Assembly (NCBI GenBank): GCA_000316135.1
Contig: JH994038.1
Coordinates: forward strand, 17,546 to 37,105
Source: Trachipleistophora hominis
Lineage: Eukaryota > Microsporidia > Pleistophoridae
DNA length: 19,560 bases
Direction: 5' to 3'
The position numbers were made by a program, and so were the translations under genes. Every line of letters starts with the position of its first letter. The first letter of the stretch is position 1. The notes beneath the pieces are model-generated. The model saw only the letters and a list, made by a program, of their open reading frames with translations. It was not told the origin of the DNA and searched no databases. Below, one piece after another: positions 1 through 8,712 of the stretch.

Positions 1-1359
1 GGACAAAAACATAGAAAAGGTTTAGTGATAGATTTCAGTTTTGTGATACCGTGATAAATTCATTAATTGGAATGATAAATTGTACGGTGCTTATTCATGA
101 TATTTGTGGAAAATGATTGGTAAATAGTTATCTAAAAATAGTTTTAGGTGAACGTTTATGAATGTTTTGAAAGCCAAGACATTCTTTTCCTTTAGTACGT
201 AATGTTATTGTTGATGTTTTTATTCATCACGGGCAGTTAACTTAAAGCACTGTTACAACATACCAGATTCATACATGAATGTATAATTGAAGGATATAAC
301 TATATTGAACCAAACTTTTGTTACTAACTGAATTATGGTAAGGTTTGTTTAACAAATAGTAATTAAAAAGGAAACACCCAAATATATAATCATATTAATA
401 AATAACATGTTAATATGAGAACGTAGTTATTATGATATAATACCAAAATTAAAAGTTTTACACTGGGTGAAATAGTATGCTAAGCTTTTTAGATAAAGCT
501 ATAACAATTAAATTTTGTTATTTGACAAGAATTACCTATCAGTTTGACCGTTTTATCGCAACGAAACTAAAATTTGTTCGTGAATAGGGTTGCATACCTT
601 ACTAGTCCTAGGGTTGATGAATAGCGTTCTATTATCAAAAGAGAACAATTTTCTTATGAACAATTTAAAAATGGAAGTAATGTGGAATACACCAAGCCAT
701 TAAACTTTGTAATACGGATTCACTATGAAGTTAAAAAAAATTCGGAAACAAAAGGTGTCATTCATAGTATAATTAAATAATTGCTCGATGTTACAGCAAA
801 CTTGTACATACTTCATATGTAAGATGGTATTTGATGTCGGCGTGATAAATAGGTCTCTAACCAAAATATTACAGCAAACTTGTACATACTTCATACGTAA
901 GATGGTATTTGATGTCAATGTGATAAATAAGTCTGTTAACTAAAATATTTATCAAGACGTGTAAATTATATAAACAGGTCATAAATAACAATATGAGTAA
1001 TTCTTACGTAATTTATTATATCAAACACTATCATGTTTGTGTAATAATACGTGTTTTTTAAATCTTTAGAGATAGCAAAAACCACATGTTATGGGTTATT
1101 CGGTTATATTTTGCCATCTCGTAGACATACAAGCGTAATTATATAAACAGAAATTTTAATACGCTTATTTGTCATTTATTAGGGAATATATAGCTGATTT
1201 TTTCATTATATCGTAAAATATTACCTGAATAAATAAAATAGTTGAATATATGTTTGTTTATACGTTAAAGATTATTTAATAAAGAAGTATTTCACACTAC
1301 ATTTATCAATTTAATTAATTTTTAACCGTATTAAAAACAAAAAGTGGCAAATCGTAAAA
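1..1359. other. Left AT-rich segment without a recognised gene
   Basis: All six frames are broken by frequent stops and no frame gives a protein that I recognise. The only structured element is the tandem repeat near 791-947. An open frame on the minus strand at 700-918 exists only because that repeat duplicates a stop-free stretch. No tRNA-like clover-leaf or rRNA segment was seen by eye. This may be an ordinary long spacer or decayed DNA. Confidence 0.6.
791..947. repeat. Two-copy tandem repeat, period 78 bp, with internal hairpin
   Basis: The unit starting TTACAGCAAACTTGTACATA at 791 recurs at 869, about 90% identical by eye; the second copy has one extra base near its end. Each unit contains an imperfect inverted repeat, CTTGTACATA then TATGTAAG (TACGTAAG in copy two), separated by CTTCA. 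One arm has a bulged G. The second unit has one change within the hairpin arm. The repeat lies about 410 bp upstream of the RhoGAP gene. No gene overlaps it convincingly. It could be a minisatellite or a relic of a mobile element; its function is unknown. Confidence 0.85.
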
Positions 1360-2190
1360 ATGAACGAATCTTACATAAATCAAAGGCTGACAGAAAAACA
1401 ACTAACGGTAAACGATATTGATGACGAAGATGTTAGAGCATATTTAGAAAATTTCGTAGAGGAAAATTTGAACGTACTAAGATCAGTTTTCAGCGTAATA
1501 GAACTAAGAACCATTCCCGGTGCGAATTACATACCCAATGTTTATAAATTCAAAGAATTTTCTAGGGAAAATGGTGAACTGCAGCCCACTCGGCTTAAGT
1601 ACTCGTACAGCGAATTGTACATTCCCAGTGAACTAAACGAAATTATGGAATTCTTTCTAACACTGGACCTTACACAAAGAGGCATATTTAAAAGAAGCCC
1701 GTCAATTGTGATAGTCGAAGCGGCTATCAAGGACTTTGAGGAGTGTATGCGAACACGGTCTAGTATCCACGAAAAATTGGCACGATACGATGCCATTACA
1801 ATCCCCTCTGTCTTCAAAAACGTGTTTAATTACTATGAAATGCCTCTCTTTCCGAAAGAATTTGTTGATTACTTCTGCCGGATAAAACGACTACCTCGTA
1901 TAGATGACCAGCACACAGCACTAAAATTTCTTCTCCTTTGCATGCCCAGAACGAATCGGAGCACGCTTGAAGCGGTGATTAGATTTATTGAAATAGTTCA
2001 TGAATTAGCAAGTCAGAAGGACGAAGAACATCAGGAACATATGGATTTCTCGGGATTTGTATCTGTTATGATGCCTAAATTAATGTTGAAGAGTAATATA
2101 CGTGTTAGGTTGGAGAACCTGAAAGATTTGATTGACATGTTGCTCATCGTCTTTAGGAAATATTCTTGCTTTGTAGGTGTTGTAGATTAG
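1360..2190 (+). CDS. RhoGAP-domain protein, probably weak or non-catalytic
   Basis: This 276-residue protein has a RhoGAP fold signature over about residues 44-245. In order: an IPSEL...FF helix (88-99), GIFKRSPS (108-115, matching the family's GIFRxSG), IPSVFK then MPLFP (148-165, matching the helix ending in LPEPL), LLLCMPRTNRSTLEAV (191-206, matching LLxxLPxxNxxTL) and a helix ending VSVMMPKLM (234-242, matching VFGPxL). Family members stimulate GTP hydrolysis by Rho-type GTPases and act at membranes and the actin cytoskeleton. Two key positions differ: the arginine finger is Lys111 and the conserved Asn before FGP is replaced. Lys153 fits the conserved second-helix lysine. Before the domain there is only a short acidic N-terminal region, and no membrane segment is visible. 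The ATG has no C-run just upstream, unlike several neighbours. The family assignment is fairly sure; activity is doubtful. Confidence 0.75.
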   Translation: MNESYINQRLTEKQLTVNDIDDEDVRAYLENFVEENLNVLRSVFSVIELRTIPGANYIPNVYKFKEFSRENGELQPTRLKYSYSELYIPSELNEIMEFFLTLDLTQRGIFKRSPSIVIVEAAIKDFEECMRTRSSIHEKLARYDAITIPSVFKNVFNYYEMPLFPKEFVDYFCRIKRLPRIDDQHTALKFLLLCMPRTNRSTLEAVIRFIEIVHELASQKDEEHQEHMDFSGFVSVMMPKLMLKSNIRVRLENLKDLIDMLLIVFRKYSCFVGVVD

Positions 2191-3142
2191 CATTTATGGC
2201 ATGGTTACGAATGATCTATGGTTCATAATTGTGAATATGTTTGTTACAGTTTGTTAATTAAACGCGATTATTATGAAAAGATTTGTTATTTACACTTTTA
2301 GTTAATAAAACGTATAAATATACGTATTTAGCTACTCAGTAATTATTAGTTATGATATTTACGTATGCTCTTCCTAGACAGGAAAAATAACATTTAAATG
2401 CATGTTGATATTACGTATTTTAAGTATTATATGTCTAATAGTAAATGCTAGTATTCGTTAGGATTTACTAAGTGTTTTGATCTTCCGACCGGTTTATTGC
2501 GCTAATCCCTTCCTGTTACAATAGATGCAATAAATAACACTGTTATTTTTATAGAAATGTTGTTTAATAGTTTATTTTATTCTATTTTTAGTAATATTTG
2601 GCTGAATTTATTGCAATTCTGCCCAATAACCGTTACTATTGAATTAAAAATGCAGTACTACAACTGTAATAGCATGTAGTGCATTACTATCATCATTTCA
2701 AATACGATAAATTTTCACTTCCATGTTTGGCATGTATAAAGACCGGCGTTACGATAATAATTGTTAAATGGCAATCTATTTAGTCCAAATGAGTTAATAA
2801 GATGCACCGCTTTTGAGAAAAATACAGTAATAATGTTTTATATAATTTTGATACATTTATACATTTTAACATGTTGTATGTGGTAAATTTATAGTCATAA
2901 ATATATCCTGGTCATTAATTCTATGCACGACTCATGTACCGTAAGAGGTCAATCTTTAATTAATATATAACACTAAATACTAATTTCATTTGTTTTGAGC
3001 CTTTACTAACAAATTAATGACAATGAGGATCATCACACAAGAGTTTATAAGACAAGTTGTAATTATTCATTAAAGTATAAAATGTTTACGATTGGTCATT
3101 AATTCTGGATTTAATTAGTATTTTCTATAAATTTTATTAGTT
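2191..3142. other. Spacer between RhoGAP and pseudouridine synthase genes
   Basis: These are the 3' ends of two convergent genes. There are no convincing ORFs. One imperfect hairpin is visible at 2650-2684. A slightly less AT-rich patch around 2478-2525 has no recognisable coding or RNA signature. Confidence 0.55.
2650..2684. repeat. Imperfect inverted repeat (hairpin)
   Basis: The arm ATGCAGTACTACA is followed after a 12-base loop by TGTAGTGCAT, its reverse complement apart from a short bulge or mismatch. It lies between two convergent gene ends, about 460 bp past the RhoGAP stop. That is too far for a simple terminator, and there is no following T-run. It is probably incidental. Confidence 0.4.
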
Positions 3143-4231
3143 TTAGAAGTTATCCTTTTTCGCCCAAAAAGGCGGTTCAGCCATATATTCCTTGCCATTA
3201 AACGCATATTTATATGCATGTAGGCATATAAACTTATCTTTGTTTCTGAATGAACGGGTGTTATTACCTCGGCAATTATCAATTGCAAACTGCTCCTCAG
3301 CCGTATAATCTCCTGGTGTACCACAACCCCTTTTAAATATGCAGTTTGTCGCACAGAAGGTTTTGTCTTGTTTATCTCTATAATCTAACCTATGTTCTTG
3401 TTTTTTTTCCACAATTTTACGTTTACTAACATACTCAGTATCATGACTGGTACATAAATCATCCAAATAATTTTCTTTGTCTGCCACGTTTTCGTCTATA
3501 ATGCCATTTGTATCGTCGTTGTAAACCGGGTCATTAACAATCGGAAAATTTAAAGATTTTAAATGTACTCGAATTTGATGCGATCTCCCGGTTACCGGCC
3601 TGCATTCTACCAACGAATACCCATTGTGAAAAAATAAGCATTTGAAAATCGTTTTAGCCTTTTTTCCTTCTTCAGATACTTCTGTAAAGTTAAATCTGTT
3701 CTTTTTCAACGATGCAGACACGGTAATCTCATCGTGAAAACGTCCCTTAACTTTTGCAAGGTATATTTTTTTTATTCTGTGATTTATCATTTCATTGTGA
3801 TATTTTTTTGCGTTTCTGAACGCTAATATCAACACACCAGATGTTAAGACATCCAAGCGATTTATACACGATAGATTTCCATATTTCTCTAGAACTCTTG
3901 TCACCGAAAATAGGTTATATCCGGATGTAGGATGGCATGCTATTCCAGATGGCTTATTTACCACCAAATAGTCATCCTCCAGGCATAATAACTCTATTTC
4001 ACATGCATCTGGCTCATGATAATGCACGAGGTGCTGTATCGTTTGCCCAAGTGATAGTATACGGCATTTATCACTCTTTTCGTTATTTACTGTTATATTG
4101 CCGATCCGGATTGCTTCATCGTAGTACTCAACTGGTTTCATAGTAAATTCGTTGGACATTACATCAATAATACTTCGGCCTACCCACCGTCCTTTTACTT
4201 GCGTGTCAAATTTGTAGAAGTAATGTGTCAT
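3143..4231 (-). CDS. RluA-family pseudouridine synthase, Rib2/Pus9 type
   Basis: The enzyme isomerises uridine to pseudouridine in RNA; fungal relatives Rib2/Pus8 and Pus9 act on tRNA position 32. The N-terminal block (5-74) has the subfamily pattern of YFYKF, GRWVGR, EYYDEAI and H...HEPD. The RluA catalytic domain follows, with VVNKPSG (90-96), the catalytic motif NRLDVLTSG (124-132) with Asp127 as nucleophile, and RPVTGRSHQIRVHL (211-224). A charged, Cys-containing insert (about 240-330; Cys293, 297, 303, 320) precedes LHAYKYAF (337-344) and an AEPPFW ending. A Cys-rich insert before LHA is known in this subfamily. At 362 residues it is shorter than yeast Pus9 and lacks the deaminase part of Rib2. 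The start is supported by CCACCC three bases before the ATG. With no mitochondrial genome expected, a cytosolic or nuclear tRNA substrate is likely, but this is inferred. Confidence 0.9.
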   Translation of the reverse strand: MTHYFYKFDTQVKGRWVGRSIIDVMSNEFTMKPVEYYDEAIRIGNITVNNEKSDKCRILSLGQTIQHLVHYHEPDACEIELLCLEDDYLVVNKPSGIACHPTSGYNLFSVTRVLEKYGNLSCINRLDVLTSGVLILAFRNAKKYHNEMINHRIKKIYLAKVKGRFHDEITVSASLKKNRFNFTEVSEEGKKAKTIFKCLFFHNGYSLVECRPVTGRSHQIRVHLKSLNFPIVNDPVYNDDTNGIIDENVADKENYLDDLCTSHDTEYVSKRKIVEKKQEHRLDYRDKQDKTFCATNCIFKRGCGTPGDYTAEEQFAIDNCRGNNTRSFRNKDKFICLHAYKYAFNGKEYMAEPPFWAKKDNF

Positions 4232-4790
4232 TAAGGGTGGTAAATTTGTTTGATGAAGCCGCTTAGCGTTTAGTTCAATAAAAACGCATTCAGTGTTGAT
4301 TTACCAGCCATTTATTAAGGAAATATTTCAGAGAATACGAAAGGCTGTACTTGATAATCACTAAGAACTAGAAGAAGGACCATAAATTTATTTAATCCCT
4401 TTAAACACACGTATATTCAAAACACATGTAATAAAAAACTAAGTTCTTGTAATCGTATAGAGAAGGCGAGTATATAACACGTTTTAATACATGTTTATAC
4501 AAAGAACTACGCTGAGCTAAGTAAACAAATTATAAAAACAATCAACGATATCTCAAAGGTCTTTTACAAATTATTACGGGCTAGTGCGTTTTATTGAAAG
4601 TAAATTGAGCATTTAGCAGTTTCTGCTATGAAAAGAGTTTGTTATGTGAAAACTGTGAATGTACTACATAGCGAATATGATCTATCAACCAAATAAACCT
4701 GCCGTACGATAGAAATTTAAACCAATACTGTTTCTGGTCATATAGATGTCTCTACCACATGTTGATATTGCATCGTATACCTTAACTGTA
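4232..4790. other. Spacer between pseudouridine synthase and POT1-like genes
   Basis: Apart from the start-proximal promoter motif at its left edge, this 0.56 kb holds no convincing ORF, RNA gene or repeat. Both flanking genes are on the minus strand. Confidence 0.55.
4235..4247 (-). promoter_or_regulatory. CCACCC plus AAATTT start-proximal motif of the pseudouridine synthase gene
   Basis: Read on the minus strand, AAATTT is followed one base later by CCACCC, which ends three bases before the ATG at 4231. Both elements match the CCC-type and AAATTT-type signals described upstream of microsporidian genes, and they imply a very short leader. This is the clearest example in the window. Confidence 0.65.
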
Positions 4791-6098
4791 TCATGCTATA
4801 TCGAAGTTCGCGTCCAACATAAAGAAAATACCGTTTTTGTACAGAACTATACAGTCCAAGTTTTCCTTCCTTAAATTTTCCTCCAGCTGTATGAATTTTT
4901 CAACTAATTTATTTTTTAAAACGATGCAGATGAAACCCGAGGCATCTTTCACCTGTATTTTTAAGATTTTCTCTTTAATGGGCGTACATCCCAATAAACG
5001 TTTGCACGAAGTGGTACATTTGAAATTATAATCCTCAGATTGTATAAAATTGCATTTGCGGCATATTATTGCTTCTATTGGTAAAAATGGGTAATGTAGC
5101 AGTATTTTCACGCGTATTCTGTACACGCCCGCTGCCTTAATATCCGTAATCTTACACAAACTGAAGAGTTCGTACTTTTCGGGTATTTTCGTCTCAACAT
5201 TTTGTGTTTTTGTAGAGTCGTCATCTCCATAAAATTTTTTTTTAGCCTCAATAATTGTCTGATATTCCGGGCTCTTTTCATCTAAAGGAATTAGCGGCTC
5301 AAAAAAAGTCTCAGATATTCTTGCCTCAAGTGTCATCCCCAGTTTGTCTGTTCGTATTTTTCTTATACGGTACACTTTGCCTATACGCAACTCACCAAAG
5401 TTCTTTTCTTGTCTATTTCCCCAAACTTTTATATAAAGTGTCATATCATTGCAAAAGCGTGCATTTTTTACAATATTTTTTATCAGAGGGGAGGCCGTGT
5501 AGTCCACCATGAGAAGAACCGTGAGACTTGGTGTTTCCTCCCTGATTGAAATGAGCATGCCAACCAAACTGAACGAGCAGTACTCTTTGATATCCTTTAT
5601 CTTCAGAAGGGGCCACGCACATGACACTTGATGGTTGACCGTATACTCTCTAAGCTTGTTTATTTTTGCCTTCTCTGATTCTGTTACAAACACCCTGGTG
5701 CCTTCTTCATTTAAATGTGCGAGTACTTCCATATTGGATCCATGGCCGGTCACTGCCTTGCCCTTCCCGATCAATTTAACGCTTGGTATGCGAATAATAT
5801 CAGATTCATGAAAGAAATTTGCAAACCTTGGTGTTTTAGTAAATATCTTTATATCCAACGCGTCTCCAAGCTCATCGATAACATCCACTGTTGTCACATA
5901 GTCTGTACCTTTACTTTTGGTTGGTTCAAGATGCCCTTTTACCAGGACAATTATCGATGCGTACTCGTTGATTTTTAGATCTTTTATATTTTTGAATATT
6001 GATGTGGTTGGTTGCTGCGGCACGGAGAATGCCAACCGGCGATTGTCCATGGGTTGTGTTTTTTTGGTACGCAAAAATAATTTGGTCACACCCACCAT
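4791..6098 (-). CDS. POT1: POT1-like telomere single-strand DNA-binding protein
   Basis: POT1 binds the G-rich telomeric overhang and protects chromosome ends. The first OB fold (about 34-126) carries the Telo_bind pattern: strand ASIIVLVKGHLEP, then TDYVTTVDVID, IKIFTK and IIRIPSVKL. A second OB fold (about 165-265) includes YCSFSLVGMLISI, LTVLLMVDYT, LYIKVWG and GKVYRIRKIRT. The C-terminal part (305-435) resembles a third OB fold with a four-cysteine, zinc-binding-like element (Cys346, 349, 361, 365; spacing CX2C, X11, CX3C). Human POT1 has a nuclease-like domain inserted in its zinc-bearing C-terminal OB fold; there is no room for it here, so this 435-residue form is compact. The start is uncertain: Met1 is at 6098, with CCCGCG about 29 bases upstream, but Met17 at 6050 is directly preceded by CCC and lies just before the conserved part. 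The shadow frames opposite it are not coding. Confidence 0.85.
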   Translation of the reverse strand: MVGVTKLFLRTKKTQPMDNRRLAFSVPQQPTTSIFKNIKDLKINEYASIIVLVKGHLEPTKSKGTDYVTTVDVIDELGDALDIKIFTKTPRFANFFHESDIIRIPSVKLIGKGKAVTGHGSNMEVLAHLNEEGTRVFVTESEKAKINKLREYTVNHQVSCAWPLLKIKDIKEYCSFSLVGMLISIREETPSLTVLLMVDYTASPLIKNIVKNARFCNDMTLYIKVWGNRQEKNFGELRIGKVYRIRKIRTDKLGMTLEARISETFFEPLIPLDEKSPEYQTIIEAKKKFYGDDDSTKTQNVETKIPEKYELFSLCKITDIKAAGVYRIRVKILLHYPFLPIEAIICRKCNFIQSEDYNFKCTTSCKRLLGCTPIKEKILKIQVKDASGFICIVLKNKLVEKFIQLEENLRKENLDCIVLYKNGIFFMLDANFDIA

Positions 6099-7019
6099 GC
6101 CTGATAGTGTAAGTCCTGTTTATACGCGGGAAAAAACGACTTAAAGGTATTTTTTGTAAAATATTTTTATTTAACTTAGGACTTAACATTGATGATGAAG
6201 GAATCGTGAATATAACCATACATAAAATAAAATTACACGATTGGTGTAGACAGGCCTTCATTGCGGCTAAATTATAATGATGTCAATTTTCACCATTGAA
6301 ATATCTGATAAAAATTTATCTATAATAGAATTTATTAATACTTAGAGATTTAAATTATAAACACGAATGCGTGTATTAACTATAAAAATACGATGAAAAC
6401 ATGTATTTCATAAATATGTTATCTGTGGTATTTCATTTATAAGACGGATGATCAAAATTAATGTTTGTTTCATATATCCCTTAGTAATCCGAAATTTTTA
6501 TTTTATTTATCCATTTCTTCTAAATTAACATTTTTCAGGTAGTATTATAGAATTAATTTTCTGGTAGCAGCAACAATTTGTGTAAATATCAGTCGTAAAT
6601 GACGGCCAAGCGAGTAATGTGTTTGGTTAGGTAATATGTATGAAGGAGACAATTAAACACACTTTACTTAAAAAAACTGTTGAGCGAGTTTCAGAACACG
6701 GGGTTGCATAAGAAGATATTAGTTCTCGTTTTTAGAACTATACGGAATAACATCTTTCTGTTTCTTTCTCGAACTGACCATCACTCAACTTGTTAGTTAT
6801 CTTTTTATTAATATCGATGATAACTTGCGAGTGATTAAATATTAATGCACACAGACGAACTGCATTCAATTATTTCGTATCTTTTATTAATAAAACAGCA
6901 CATTATTCCCTTTAAATTAGAAATTAAACTGATTATTCTGTGACCTGTTTGTTTCAAATATTTTGTTTATAAAACCATGTGTTATATTTGCGAATAAGAT
7001 GCTATTTAAACTTAAGAAA
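6099..7019. other. Divergent spacer between POT1-like and Vps16-like genes
   Basis: This region must hold the promoters of both divergently transcribed genes. CCCGCGTATAAA (minus strand, near 6119-6130) could serve the POT1-like gene. No additional gene, RNA or repeat was recognised. Open frames just upstream of POT1 are antisense or out-of-frame shadows. Confidence 0.5.
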
Positions 7020-7062
7020 ATGACAGAGGATTACCGTATTCCCATACTTTCCGAACGATAAA

Positions 7063-8712
7063 TTGGCACTTTCTCCTATAGGCTGTTTAATCGCTCTACT
7101 AAAAGATTGTTCTTTGTACATATACAAAATCAATGGTGAGATTCTTCGTATTATCGAAGTCGATGGCACAAAAATTAAGCAAATACATTGGATTGGATCA
7201 AATATCGTTATGATTAGCACAAAATCAATTAAAATGTACTGTCTGGAGGAGAAAAGAATAATCTATAAGAAGAAGATACCAGTAAAAGGATCAAACGCAA
7301 AAAATAACCGTTTGATTGTAGCTACCAATGACAGTTTGTTGCTATTCACTGTTACTCCAACAGAGTTACTGGAACAACGAACTCTAAACTATCAAACTGC
7401 TCTGAACATATTTGGACGAATTTATGGCTTTGAGAACAAACCAACAAAAATAGACAAAAAATCGTTACTGCTCAGAAATATGCACATGCCGGTGTTTAAG
7501 ATAAAAAACGAGCATGTTAACTCCATATTGCCAAAAAAGTCCACGAGTAAGCTTAAAGTATCAAATAAGTTTTTCATTTTCAACAATAACATCAAAGTAA
7601 TAAGACGCAGATCGATTACTGTCACCTATAAAGGTGGTAAGTTATCAATTTACAAACACAACAAGAAGGTGAAATCATTTTTTGATAATGTGCGCCAAAT
7701 AATTTTACTCAAAAACTTGATCGTGTTTACAACAAAAGAGTGTATAAACTTATATGACTTTAAAGTTTGGAAAAAAGTATCATTACGAAACGCGTCTATC
7801 TTTCAGATTAGATCGGGTATATTAGTATTCACTCGTAACAAAATATACTTGTTTGATCAGATACGTAATTCTAACAAATTTTTGCTTGGCATATGCGAAA
7901 GAGCATGTGTGGTTTATAGAAATGAAAACGTACACGATATAATTCACCTACTCGAGTTCACAAAGAACTATAAGGAACTTCTGGAGATAAGCTCCCATTA
8001 TAGGTTTAGATCACACAGTTTTGTAGAATCATATCTTAAACTACTGATTCACGGCAGTGAACTGGACAGTACTATAATTATTCCTATGAATAATCTGTTC
8101 AAAACCTATAAATTCACATTGTTCTATGAAACGGCACTACTTGCCCAGCAACACAACAGAATATTGTTTGCTCAATATCTGATCGCGAGAGAACAAAATA
8201 TTTATAAAAAGGTACATTTTCTGATTAAGTATAAAGATAATAATTTCCTTTCAAAACTGATAACAGAGGAAACAAACCACATTTTTCTTCACCATTTATT
8301 TTCAAGTATGCGACTTTATCTAAGCAAAAATGACATATTATCGGCCATACGAAATGAGGATTCTTATCTAAAGTATAAAAATTACATCAAGCACTTTGAA
8401 AGTGAATACTTAGAATTTTTAGAGGATTGCTCAAGATATGATGAGCTCTTTTACTTTAAACTGGAACGAAATATGATTGATCCTCGCATTCCTCTGAAAA
8501 AAGCGTTTAATGCAAGAATCATCAACATCCTTAGCAAGTTTTACTCACTCAAAAATTATATCTCAAAGCATTACAACTATGATGTGGGCACTGTAGATCA
8601 AGCAATTACGTTTTTGCTAAGTAACAATGATAAGAAAAACGCCTTTTCGTTGAAGTATCTTTCAGTAATGTGTAAAGAAAAATTCGACTATTTAAGGAAT
8701 ACAATCACATAA
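7063..8712 (+). CDS. VPS16: Vps16-like HOPS/CORVET subunit with disrupted or non-canonical start
   Basis: Vps16 is a core subunit of the CORVET and HOPS tethering complexes at endosomes and the vacuole. The open product has a beta-propeller-like N-terminal half (LSPIGCLIALL at 3-13, then repeated short strands to about 280) and a helical C-terminal half. Residues 354-420 fit the Vps16-C pattern: YETALLAQQHNRILFAQYLI, then VHFLIKY, LSKLI and FLHHLF. Residues 507-545 fit the region DTVTTLI...K.A...L near the family C-terminus. The protein then stops about 100 residues earlier than usual, and 549 codons is well below the common ~800. No ATG lies in this frame before residue 50 (7210). An ATG at 7020 begins another frame that stops at 7059-7061. 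The frame itself is open from 7024. The coordinate given is a TTG, so the true start may use a short intron, a frameshift or a non-ATG codon. Confidence 0.7.
   Translation: MALSPIGCLIALLKDCSLYIYKINGEILRIIEVDGTKIKQIHWIGSNIVMISTKSIKMYCLEEKRIIYKKKIPVKGSNAKNNRLIVATNDSLLLFTVTPTELLEQRTLNYQTALNIFGRIYGFENKPTKIDKKSLLLRNMHMPVFKIKNEHVNSILPKKSTSKLKVSNKFFIFNNNIKVIRRRSITVTYKGGKLSIYKHNKKVKSFFDNVRQIILLKNLIVFTTKECINLYDFKVWKKVSLRNASIFQIRSGILVFTRNKIYLFDQIRNSNKFLLGICERACVVYRNENVHDIIHLLEFTKNYKELLEISSHYRFRSHSFVESYLKLLIHGSELDSTIIIPMNNLFKTYKFTLFYETALLAQQHNRILFAQYLIAREQNIYKKVHFLIKYKDNNFLSKLITEETNHIFLHHLFSSMRLYLSKNDILSAIRNEDSYLKYKNYIKHFESEYLEFLEDCSRYDELFYFKLERNMIDPRIPLKKAFNARIINILSKFYSLKNYISKHYNYDVGTVDQAITFLLSNNDKKNAFSLKYLSVMCKEKFDYLRNTIT

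Noticed and set aside
700..918. 72-codon minus-strand ORF with an internal repeat
   Set aside because: Its internal repetition is just the translation of the DNA tandem repeat; nothing else supports coding.
5917..6261. Overlapping ORFs on both strands at the start of the POT1-like gene
   Set aside because: They are shadows of the POT1-like coding region and its leader, with no family resemblance.
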